A stretch of 64,000 nucleotides of DNA, taken from contig RPFO01000934.1 in the NCBI GenBank assembly GCA_009746045.1, positions 461,001 through 525,000 of the forward strand, given 5' to 3'. The notes under the pieces were generated by a model. That model searched no databases. It had not been told where the DNA came from and was given only the letters and a program-made list of their open reading frames with translations. This DNA is from Mesostigma viride (lineage: Eukaryota > Streptophyta > Mesostigmatophyceae > Mesostigmatales > Mesostigmataceae). A program made the translations under genes and the position numbers. Below, in pieces: positions 45,756 to 55,490 of the stretch (its first letter is position 1; each line of letters opens with the position of its first letter).

Positions 45756-45902
45756 ATATTAAATCTTTAAGGAGTGCTGCCGGCTCCGGGAGGACCGCCT
45801 GAACCTGGAGGGCCAGCGGGCCCCTTGGTCAGCGCGGACCTGGACATCGTCTTGGCGCCAACGCCTTTCGGTAGCGCTTACCCGGGCTATATGGCTGATA
45901 TC

Positions 45903-48626
45903 CCTGACGGTGGGCGTCGGTTACGCACCCCACTCCGGCCACCCAGAACAAGATCGCAAGGACTTCTTTGCTGCGCTGGAGAACCTGGCGAACGGCCCCC
46001 CTGGTCGCAACTACCTCGCTCTGCCGTACTGGATGCCAACGCAACACTACCACCGGGTACTGGCGGATGTCAGCACGCCCCCAACGGTACGGTCTCCAAT
46101 GCTGGCCAACACTGAACTTTTTGCTGATTTGCTTACGACATGCGATTTGGTCACTGCCAACACCCGCTTTCCACATAGTCCAGATGCTTTGGTCACACAC
46201 ACCTCGCCAACTGGCACTGAACGCTGCATCGACTATGTTGTAATGCGCAAGCGTCATCAAGGATCTGTACTAGCTGCTCGCTCGCACGTGATCCCCCTGG
46301 TGCGCTCCGATCATCGCATCGTCACCGCCCGCATCCGCCTGCGATTCCCATCGCCCTTTCGTAAGCACGTGGCACCTCCTGATTTGCGCACACTGGAGTT
46401 GCTTGAGAAATCTGACGACGCTCTGGAGGACTTCCCTGAAAAACGCGCCCACAAGCGCGCGGCAGAGGCGTTCGTCGACGCGCTGGACATCCCGGCCAGC
46501 CACGCCCAGCTGGTTGCTGCCGGCCCAGCTTCGGCCCTTCGGCACCTCGCTGGCAAGCTGCCCGCGGCGGCCGGGGCCCTGCTGCCCCCCCGCCGCCCGC
46601 CCCGCTTCACCAGCCTGCACCGGCTCCCCACCGTCATCCAGGCCCGGCAAGCCCTATACGCGACAACCGCGACCCTGCCCGCTACGCCCGCCTCAAAGCC
46701 GATTACCACTCGGCCATCCGGCAGGCGACCAAGAAGCAGGAGGACCTTCATGTCCGCGAGTACTTCGCCCACCTCAAGGACCAGCACGGCAAGTACGCCT
46801 GGACACGCCTGCGTCACGCCCAACGGCGCCCCGCCGGCGGCGCGCAGCTGGCGCCGCGGACGCTCTCTGGCTCACCGCAGCAGCAGCTTGACCAGTGGTA
46901 TTCCTCCCAGTCCCGGCTGCTCGGCGCCCCCCCGCCGCCTCCTCCGCTTGGCCCTCTGGCGGCCACACGCCTAGCTGGCGCCTGGCAGTAGCGCCTGCGG
47001 CCGTCCCTGCGCCGCCCACGCCGCCCGCCGCTGAGCAGGACTACACGTACCCAGCCCTGACGGAACCCCTGGCCGACCCCAACGAGCTACCGCCGTTCAC
47101 CGAGCTCGAGCTGAGCACCGCCGCCAAGCAACTCCGCTTCTACGCCGCCGTTGGCCCTGACCAGCTCCCAACCCCGGTGATTTAGCTAACAGCGCTCACG
47201 GGGTTCCTGCTTGACGTCTGCAACCAGATCCTGCTTGCCGCCGCGTCGCCGATTCCTGAGTGGCAGCACAGCTACCGTATTATGCTGTACAAAAACAAAG
47301 GTTCCCCTGACGACCACGCCAACTACCGAGGAGTCTGCATCCAGAGCGCCGCACTCGAAAGTTGTTCATGTGCATGATCCTCAACCGCCTTCGTTCTGCT
47401 CTCGACTGTCACCTAGGGGAAAGTCAAATGGGCTTTCGTCCTGGGCGCAACACCGTCAATGTAGCCATCTTCGTCGCGCGTCGCCTCTTCGAGGAAATCG
47501 CTTTACTGCAACCTGGTGAGTTTCCCGCCATCCTGATCTTCGTCGAATTCATCAAGGCTTTTGATTCTGTCCTCTGGGATGCTCTATGGGGCTGTACTTG
47601 CTCGCGCTCGCGTCCCCACTCCCCTGATTACCGTCATCCGCACACTGTATGAGGGCTGGGTCGACCACTTTGGTGCGCCCTCAATCAACACAGCATTACC
47701 CCGCCATGCCCACTGCAGACCGGCGTCTGGCAGGGTTGCGTCCTGTCGCCGTACAGCTGTTTATTATTGTATAGTGGATTATGTTATTATGCGCCAGGCA
47801 CGTGCTCGCTTTGCTAGCATTGCAGGCCGTGCCCCCTGCCTAGCGATCACGAACGAGCTTGGAGAAGGGGGGCCGACTAACAAGCAGAATTTACTAGCTG
47901 ACCTCATTTATGCCGACGACATCACGCTCATCGAGAAGCCGGAGTCTGCCCAACTTTGGCTGGACTGCCTGGCGCTCGAGGCTCGGGCGGTTGGTCTAGA
48001 AATCAGCCCCAAAACGGAGGCCCTGGCCCTCGGGATGGCAGGGCGGCCCCCCACCCACACTCCGCCTCTTAGACGACACCGAGGTCCCCTACCCTACTTC
48101 AGGCCGCTTCAAGCTGCCCGGCAGTTGGCTTCCCGACTGCGAGGACGACCTGAAGACACGGATCGGCATGCATGGCGTGGGCGCACCCATGACCATGCAC
48201 CGACGCTGGTGGAGCAACCCCGCCCTACCCCGGATCGTCAAGCGTGACCTCTTCAAGGTCGTCATTCTGACGATCTTGACCTACGGCACCGAGACCTGGA
48301 CACTGACGCAGGAGCTGGAGCAACGACTCGACGGCACCGTCACCAAGATTTGTACGCCCTTTGGTTTGCACATTAATGAGGATTTGTACGCTGATTTGCC
48401 CTATGTTTCCCACATTATTAGGCACAGGCGCCTGGGCCTGAGCCGGGCACCGGCTGGCATGGCCCGCACAGATCAGGTAGACACATCAGATAGACTAGCT
48501 GGCACCAAACCCGCCCAGCCGGCTGGGCGATATGTCCTCACCTGGCGTGCCCCAGGCTGCGCGCGGCAGGGCCGCCACCCGTGGACTTTTCGTGATAGAC
48601 TCGGCATGGACATGTGCTACACTTAA
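45903..48626 (+). pseudogene. APE LINE ORF2 (endonuclease C-terminus + reverse transcriptase)
   Basis: Opens with VGYAPHSGHPEQDRKDFFAA, continues to TERCIDYVVMRKRHQ and the catalytic RSDHRIVTARI (~46303), then a linker with YFAHLKDQHGKYAWTRLR in another frame. The RT has YKNKGSPDDHANYRGVCIQS, QMGFRPGRNTVN, FVEFIKAFDSV and LIYADDITLIE (YADD at ~47911). Frames change near 46655, 47185, 47350, 47575, 47700 and 48040, and there is an in-frame TAG at 47183. Motif A has Glu where the catalytic Asp is expected (FVEF), so it would be inactive even without the frameshifts. The C-terminus is related to the fragment at 10.3 kb. Confidence 0.82.
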
Positions 48627-48931
48627 GACGCGACGGGCTGAGCACGCCCGGGCAGCCTCCTGGTTTGTCTGTAATATGGAGGCAGATGGTACGCAAGGAT
48701 AGATGGCAAGTAGTAATGAAGGAGACCACCCCCAAGTCTGTGGGGGCTCCGCGTGTGACCAATTATGGCATTCATAGCGATTCGGGCCGCGGTGCCCATG
48801 GGCACACCCCTGTAACTAGGACCTAGATAGCTTACACCATCCATTCCATCCCATGTTCCCCTCCTGGACTGAGGACTTATGCTTGAGCACGTGACGCAGT
48901 CACGCGTCTATTATAATTAATTAATTAATTA
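45903..48931 (+). mobile_element. APE-class LINE, 5'-truncated, inserted in family C copy
   Basis: Flanked by the 12-bp duplication ATGGCTGATATC at 45891-45902 and 48932-48943. It begins inside the APE domain and ends with ACGCAGTCACGCG and (TTAA)n. Confidence 0.85.
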
Positions 48932-49146
48932 ATGGCTGATATCAATGCGCCGCACGCGGGCTGACTTTGCGGCGCAGCACGGTTATTAGGCTGTTTTACT
49001 TCATTAATTCCGCGGTGTGGATCGAGTGTCCCATGCCGGCTGTAGTTATTTTGTCGTGGTATCTCGTGTTAGCGTTGGCTTTGTTTATTTTTAAGTGGGT
49101 GCCTTCACTCTGATGTAAGTAAGAATATTATTTCAAATATATATTA

Positions 49147-49713
49147 AAACCGCAACCTCTAGCTAGTTCCTGCAGGGTGGCCCTGTGGTAGCTGCAGGCA
49201 GGCCTTGGACCCCACTGGAACCCACTACAGTACCTGTTGATGTATGATGCATGGGTGGCCAACAGAATCAGAATTCCGGCACTTCTACTTGCACACTGTC
49301 CTCCTGACGGTGGTGCTCGCCATGGTCCGGTTCGTTTCCCCCCCCGCGAGTTCACATCCGGTCTGAGGATGCTGACAGCGCGGCTTTCTATTAATCCCCC
49401 CATGGTTGCAACCACCGACCTGACATCGTGGTTCTGGACTAAGTTTGAGGGAGGCGGCTGGCACTTGCTTGTATTGACGTTTCTGTGGCTCGCCCCTTTG
49501 CTCTTAGCCATGTGGTTGGTGCATCCCAGGCGGCGGGCTACACGGCGGATCGGGCTGAGCGGGCCGAGCTCACGGCCTATTTCGACGTCGGGCACCAACG
49601 TGTGGTGCCCTTTAGCTTTATCTTGGAGGAATTTGGGGCCATGGGGACCCTGACCACCTACTTCTTTAAGAAGGAGTGTTGCCGGCTCCGGGAGGACCGC
49701 CTGGACCTGGAGT
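49147..49713 (+). mobile_element. RLE-LINE family C, copy C2
   Basis: Follows C1's tail. Homologous to family A from the CCHC knuckle region to LREDRLDLE, but riddled with 2-12 bp extra bases (near 49225, 49392, 49402, 49443, 49470 and 49613) that break the frame repeatedly. Stops abruptly at 49713 in GTAAGTAAGTAC. Confidence 0.8.
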
Positions 49714-49912
49714 AAGTAAGTACAAGTTTGCGTGTCATGCTCATGGGCATGCCACAGAGTACTAAGCTAATCTCATAAGAAAATAGTTTATATGAAAGTT
49801 ACAAATATCGTCTGCATCACATGTGCCCCAACCGGCCATATAGTCACGCTCGCGGGGTAAGGCTGGCCCATCCCCCGTGCTCCTCACCTTTGACACCATG
49901 GGGGATATAAGA
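49714..49912. other. unassigned linker sequence
   Basis: No gene recognised. Confidence 0.4.
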
Positions 49913-50292
49913 TATGGAGTTCCTGAAGCGTCGCAAGCGGCTTGGGGGGACCTCCTTCACGCTGCAGCCCATGGACGACGACTAATTGACCTCAAGTGAC
50001 GCAGCAACAACGGCGACGGGCCGGAGCTATGGCCGACCTACCTCCAGCTCTGGCAGAAGGCAGGGAAGAAGGCGGTCTACTGGAGGGGGGTGGACATCTA
50101 CGTCGCCCACAAACCTTGGCAGGCGACCCCAGCCACCCCAGCCACCCCAGCCAACCTTGGGGACTATACTATACCAGTAGTGTAGACTAGTACGTACATA
50201 ATAAAGCTTAGTGACGTGGCCATGTATGCCAACGCGATGGGCTCACACCCGCCAAATAATTTCAATTAATTGGGTTAATCAATCAATGAATT
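49913..50292 (+). pseudogene. L1-like ORF1 C-terminal relic and 3' end
   Basis: MEFLKRRKRLGGTSFTLQPM at 49917, then in shifted frames TQQQRRRAGAM and KKAVYWRGVDIYVAHKPW, matching [20 protein letters not shown] / [10 protein letters not shown] / [16 protein letters not shown] of the ORF1 at 8.8-9.35 kb. The 3' part ends TTAATTGGGTTAATCAATCAATG next to a GGAT array. Confidence 0.65.
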
Positions 50293-50545
50293 GATGGATG
50301 GATGGATGGATGGATGGATGGATGGATGGATGGATGGATGGATGGATGGATGCATGGATGGATGGATGGATGGATGGATGGATGGATGGATGGATGGATG
50401 GATGGATGGATGGATGGATGGATGGATGGATGGATGGATGGATGGATGGATGGATGGATGGATGGATGGATGGATGGATGGATGGATGGATGGATGGATG
50501 GATGGATGGATGGATGGATGGATGGATGGATGGATGGATGGATGG
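50293..50545 (+). repeat. (GGAT)n microsatellite, ~253 bp
   Basis: About 63 units with a single variant (GCAT near 50352). Confidence 0.97.
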
Positions 50546-50736
50546 GGACACGCAATCCTACCGGTCTAAGCTATCTACAACTGAAAACAATCCTACTCTT
50601 TATTATAGACTATGGACGGTGCCCGCCACCCTAGCTATAGTAGGGGCCGTGTCCAGCTATAGCCTATAGCCATAATCATCTTCCACCCCATGTCATGCAG
50701 GCCTTCTTTTAGGTATGATCCATCATGGTGGTCGAC

Positions 50737-51108
50737 TTGCCGACGCGAGCTCAAGGACCAGCTTCTTACCCTCATGGGCCTGGTAGGTGAGGTAGAACTG
50801 CGCGGGTGCCACCGCCTTCGATCCCCACTCACGGGACAAGGCGGCTCCCCCACCAGTCCGGCTGCTCACCTTCCCCTCCCCTGAGGACAAGCAGCGGTTC
50901 CTTTCTCGTCACAAGAGGTTGCACGATCTCAACTGGACGCTGGACGACGACCTGACCCCCGCTCAGCAGCAGCAGCGACGCGACCTGTGGCCGGAATACC
51001 TCCGCCACAAGTGCAGGACCCCCAGGAGCCCAAGGTGTACTGCATGGCGGGGCGGGGACCTGATGATCAACCACAAGATGTGGACGCCCCCTGCGGCCTG
51101 CGGGCTAG
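50737..51108 (+). pseudogene. L1-like ORF1 fragment, second copy
   Basis: [26 protein letters not shown], then in shifted frames [40 protein letters not shown] and [14 protein letters not shown]. Compared with the 8.8-kb copy it has at least four small insertions, including GATC at ~50820 and CATGG near 51045. 50546-50736 upstream is unassigned. Confidence 0.7.
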
Positions 51109-51545
51109 AATTGCCCTAGCTTGAATCATTGGTCGTCACTGCCGCCATGGCAGCCATGCCTAGAGTGTTTGCCTAGTCGTGCCACCATGCATACCTAGTC
51201 ACGTGCACCGCTAACGCACGGTACACAACCAGCCATAGCCTTAGCTTAGCCCTTGTACAGCCAGCCATGCTACGTCCTGGCTTATGGCTACATATGTTTA
51301 GATTACTTGCCCACGCTCCTTCAGTTATGATACACAATGCCCACGCGGGTCTTATTATTGCACCCACAAAACTTGCCGGATTGTCTATCCTGTCCGATTG
51401 CTGCTGTGGCATGCCTCTGGCACGAAGGAGAAAGGGGGTCTCTGCCCTTTCTTCCTGTTGTGCACATACAACAGGGATTAATTAAAAGCACTCCGGTGCT
51501 CCGCCATGTGACTCCCCAACGGGGAGGCACGAGTTTAATTAATGG
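51109..51545 (+). mobile_element. L1-like LINE 3' region with hairpin end
   Basis: Collinear with 9351-9767 but with many small insertions. Ends GGTGCTCCGCCATGTGACTC, then CCCAACGGGGAGGCACGAG and TTTAATTAA. Confidence 0.72.
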
Positions 51546-52010
51546 TGGTGCAGGTGCACATTGCGCACCCAGAGTACAACATTCTCGCAATTTATCATCT
51601 TCAGTGAATGAAGTCAACGTGCGAGGTTTGTGGGTGAACCCTGCTGGGTACGCTCTAAAACCCCTACTAAGGCTTCGGGAGAGGCCTCTATATTCTCCCA
51701 AACCCGCGGGCTGGCCAGCGCGCCTCTGAATGCCTTCCAAGCCTGTCGATCTGTGGGCTCTAGACCATATGGGGCCTGTGCACAGCCTTACTGTAACCGC
51801 TTTTGCTATGTCGAGGCTTTATTGCAGTGACCGACAGTTGGGCCTACACCATGATGCAGAGAGAGTCGATCCTCTGTGGCTTGCCCACTTGAGGCAGCGA
51901 GAGAAGCTCACTATGGCGACCCTGGACTCGTTGTGTATAGGGGTTGAAGGTCCCTTTATTCGCACCCACGTGACGCAGTCATGTGCTTTTAATGAATTAA
52001 TATTAACTTA
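51546..52010 (+). mobile_element. LINE 3'-end element related to the DGD intron insertion
   Basis: 51640-51990 is similar to the reverse complement of 19353-19694. Ends GTGACGCAGTCATGTGCTTT and an AATTAATATTAA tail. Confidence 0.65.
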
Positions 52011-52460
52011 GAATAACCTAAACTAGTGTGACCCGCTGGCTTCGCCCAGCAAAAAAGAACACACTTTGGGGCGGTACGTAGCTAGAGAGACCATGGAGGG
52101 ACTGCCCGCTGCTTCCCGCTGCTGCCCGCTGCCCACTGCCTGCTGCGCGTAGTTTGTAGTAGCCCGCTACGCGTAGTACGTAGTAGCGTGCTCCTTCGCT
52201 GCGCTCCGGAGAGGAATCGTGGCCGTAGGCTCTGAAATTCGTCTCCGTAGTTATTTCTACTGAGTAAGTGCTCCTTCACTGCGCTCGGAAGGCTTCGCTG
52301 CGCTCAGTAGGCCGCTGAAGCGGCTGCTTGCTTTGCTCCCTTGGCGCGCTTCGCGCGGGTTGGTGGCCAGTAGGTCCGCTTCTGTCATATTGGCGCTCAG
52401 TATTTCCTACCCTTTTTGGATTGGTGGGGAAGTCACGTGTCTATTAATTAATTAATTAAT
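52011..52460. other. repeat-rich segment with CTTCGCTGCGCTC words
   Basis: Multiple short semi-palindromic words (GCTCCTTCGCTGCGCTCCGG, GGCTTCGCTGCGCTCAG, GGCGCGCTTCGCGCGGG, CCGCTACGCGTAGTACGTAG) like the small dispersed repeats of chlorophycean organelle genomes. No organelle gene is seen. Confidence 0.4.
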
Positions 52461-53586
52461 TTTGGATTGGTGGGGAAGTCGCGATGCCCTGAAATGTGTC
52501 GGATAACCTTACATTGCTAAATAAATAGGCTTAATTATAAGTGAGACAACTATTCCTAGATATTCGGCTAAGCACTCAGGGATTAAAAGCACTCTGGCCG
52601 GCCGGTGCTCCGTGACTCCCCAACGCATCGAGCACATGTTTATTCGCGGTCAGCCAGTGCATGTGAATAATATAATGAGTCACGATACACTAACAATAAG
52701 TACTATATGACTCTTCATGTGCATGTTAATCTTCGATAAGGTGCATGTCACAGTCTACAGACATGCTTGATCGAAGGTCTTACAAGCTTAAAGCATTGGA
52801 TAAAAGGAGTAGTAGGATAACTTGAATATTACAGGGATTTCAAGGGGGGTTGGCTGGGGAAGATGTCCCCATTGGATCTGTCAGCTATACACCACTTAAT
52901 TGGTGAAATGATTTTGCAGAGGGATGCAGCACCTGCATGGGGCACTTGACATATCCCACTCGTCAATGTTCCCACGTTTTGTCTGGCTGATGAGTGGCCG
53001 TCCGTCTATCCCTGGTCTCACGTTCATGCAAGGGTACAGGTACATCACACATGCAAGTATACTAGCTCGACACGGCATGTGCTCTGACGAGCTCTGAGGA
53101 CACGACACGTGGTGTACCCAGCTTGGGATCGTTCAAGCAATTGACAACGTATTGTCATGATGCCAGAAGAGCTCAAATGCTTCCAAACGCCCAGCCCCCG
53201 CTTGCCGTATTAACGAGACACCCAGGACCTGTAGGCGTGGCGTTGCGAAGAAACATCCCGTAAGTACATTTGTCGATATCATGTGACACAAGAACAGTTG
53301 TATTTCAAAATGCTGTTCCACGAAAACCGAAAGGAAGCGATAAGTCGCCAAATACCAATGATTCAACCAGCAAAGCATGAAAATGTGAGGACCCGTACTG
53401 TACCAAAGGTATCCCGTCAAGCCTGCCTCTGACAGTCTGACTTGTCCGCGATACCGATAGGCTTAGGTGGATCGAAATGAAATGCTGATGGTGTGTCATG
53501 GGCCGTGGCATAAATCGCAAATTTGTAAATTTGCATGCAAACCTGCCTGCCAGAACCCATCAAGGACATAACTAGGTTCACGTTGC
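52461..53586. other. intergenic, decayed LINE 3' end then unassigned
   Basis: A LINE-like GATTAAAAGCACTC...GGTGCTCCGTGACTCCCC end lies at 52577-52640. No gene recognised up to the DUF4336 gene. Confidence 0.45.
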
Positions 53587-53593
53587 TTAGCTT

Positions 53594-53711
53594 TGCATCA
53601 TGTCAGGCGCGCAGTGAAGGATGTACTTTTTCGTGCCGTCACCCATCACAATGGCAACATGTCAGGCGCACAGTGCTGGATAAACTTCTTCTTGCCGCCA
53701 CGCGTCACAAT
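53594..53711 (-). repeat. 59-bp tandem duplication over the DUF4336 stop
   Basis: The units start (minus strand) at 53711 and 53652. The first encodes IVTRGGKKKFIQHCAPDML in the gene's frame. The second, shifted in frame, reads IVMGDGTKKYILHCAPDMMQ and ends in TAA at 53589-53587. Confidence 0.85.
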
Positions 53712-54650
53712 ATCTCCGTGGCAAGGCACGATGCGGTCCCAGGGGGACTTCACCACATTCTCCAAAGCCCTGCGGAATGCAGCATTATCTTTCACCATGA
53801 ACATCTTGTAGAAGGGGAGGTATACCACGTCCATGCCAAACTTCCACGCGCTCGTGCCAAGTGGCACGTCGCTGGGGTAGTTCCAGTAGAGATCGGTGAC
53901 GATCAGTGATCCGCTCTTCAGATGCACAAATAGCACCTCATTGAAGAATGGCCGCTTTGTGAACGGGTTGTGCTCGAGGTCGGCAAACGACGTCAAGGCG
54001 AAGGCTCCGCCCCATGCGCCCGGGGCGTCATTGTTGCCCTCGCCCATGGTGCTCGTGAATTTGATTTTCGTGCCCTTTTGCAAGAGGTACGGGGGAGCAA
54101 AGGCCTGAGCATTCGGGAAGGCATCTATCCATTGCTGTGCCCACTTGAGGTGCTCGTAGTTTGGAGACACGATATGCCCCACGGGGCCGAGTACCTCCAG
54201 CTCCTTCCTTAATTTGTCGTCGAGGTCCACTGGGCTATGAACCCACAACTGACCGTCGGGCAGCTTGACAACGGCCATGCGTCCGCCTACATCGATGGAG
54301 TTCCAAACAAACGGTCGCTCCGCCACCCACAAATCCTCGGCGATGGGCCTGAGGACGCACCCGTCTCGGTTGCTCCAGGTTTCTGGGTAAGCTCCGACGC
54401 GAACCGGCGCCGAAGAGGCCAGGGACGCGCTCACTATGGGACACAGCCTACGCTTTGGCTGCAACCCAGTAGAAGGAACGCAGGGCTTAACGCCCTTTGC
54501 GCACTTCTGCGACGGAGGAAATGTTAGCAAGGATTGCTTGTGAAGCCGTCGAGAAACGTGATATTTTCCCGATGAACGCACGCGAGGGAGTGTCAAAGTT
54601 TGTTGCGGGCCTGTCGACATGGACACGAAAACACTCGCCGATCCAAGCAT
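53646..54650 (-). CDS. DUF4336 family protein, probably plastid-targeted (single exon)
   Basis: 334 residues from ATG 54650 to TGA 53646. Residues 1-~85 are rich in Ser, Arg and Pro with few acids, typical of a chloroplast transit peptide. The conserved region starts at YPETWSNRDGCVLRPIAEDL (~93) and includes ERPFVWNSIDVGGRMAVVKL, LWVHSPVDLDDKLRKEL, GHIVSPNYEHLKWAQQW, and later DVVYLPFYKMFMVKDNAAFR and DRIVPCHGDIV. This matches plant and algal DUF4336 proteins, a family with a metallo-hydrolase-like pattern (HSP, H...H, PCHGD) but no established reaction. No intron is needed. Divergent from RFT1 with 840 bp between starts. A 59-bp duplication overlaps its stop. Confidence 0.85.
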   Translation of the reverse strand: MLGSASVFVSMSTGPQQTLTLPRVRSSGKYHVSRRLHKQSLLTFPPSQKCAKGVKPCVPSTGLQPKRRLCPIVSASLASSAPVRVGAYPETWSNRDGCVLRPIAEDLWVAERPFVWNSIDVGGRMAVVKLPDGQLWVHSPVDLDDKLRKELEVLGPVGHIVSPNYEHLKWAQQWIDAFPNAQAFAPPYLLQKGTKIKFTSTMGEGNNDAPGAWGGAFALTSFADLEHNPFTKRPFFNEVLFVHLKSGSLIVTDLYWNYPSDVPLGTSAWKFGMDVVYLPFYKMFMVKDNAAFRRALENVVKSPWDRIVPCHGDIVTRGGKKKFIQHCAPDMLPL

Positions 54651-55490
54651 TTTCCCAGCAGTAGCTAAACGCTGACAACAAACAGAGTGAAAATCACAAA
54701 CGGCCTATCGCCACCTTTTTAAGAAATACAAGGATGGTCCTTGAAGAGGCTAACGTAACTAAATTCGCACAAGCTGCTCCTGAGTCAAGGGAAGAAGAGC
54801 CAACCCCGAAATCTGTGTGCTCGTCAGACGTGGCAGGCAACCACGGTTCCCAGCGAACATCCATGACAAGATCGCCCACGTGACCTGAACTGCCACAGCA
54901 TCTAGCAGAATTGGTCAGAGCGTACAACACGAACAGTACTTGTTGTTGTTGTTGTTGCCCATACAGTCGTCGGCCTTTCCAAATCTCTGCTGCCCATGTG
55001 CGGCGTGGGCAACAACAGCAGTAGTCGTCGGCAACAACAACAACAACAACAACAACAACAGTGCCGTAAGCGGAACCGCCCACACAACAACAACAACAAC
55101 AACAACAACTCAACTGTCTCAACAACATGTGAGTTAAGGCCGAGTCTAATACCTATGTAATTAGTGGTGTTATAATTTCTTCAATAAAGTTGGATCCCAC
55201 GCGCACATGGGTAAGTGCCGACGTGGTGACCAAAGACATTCGGGACACGACCTGCGAAGAACTACAAGACAATTCATGGCAGCCTAAAAACTCGTATCGC
55301 GGCGATACAAGCATGGAATAGCCTCAATTTGTTGCTTTAATAGGAGGTTTTCGTGGCAATATCGCTGGTTCTAGCTTCATGGAAGTTAAAGGAATAACAT
55401 TGCTATTACTTTTGTCTTTCGATGTCATTATGACTGAATGAGCAGGAAGTAATATTCAACAGTATTAAAATTAACCTTGGGTCGCCGTAA
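54651..55490. promoter_or_regulatory. shared intergenic region, DUF4336/RFT1 divergent pair
   Basis: Contains (GTT)n at 54941-54957 and (CAA)n at 55034-55064 and 55084-55109, complementary repeats that could form a stem of ~18 bp. No TATA box assigned. Confidence 0.5.

Larger units (their letters stand above)
45764..49130 (+). mobile_element. RLE-LINE family C copy C1, split by an APE LINE
   Basis: 45764-45902 encodes KECCRLREDRLNLEGQRAPW and SARTWTSSWRQRLSVALTRA. After the insertion, 48932-49000 continues with MADI, MRRTRADFAAQHGY and a stop. The 3' UTR differs from family A but ends with the same motif (TTCACTCTGATGTAAGTAA) and an ATATATATTAAAA tail. Confidence 0.82.
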
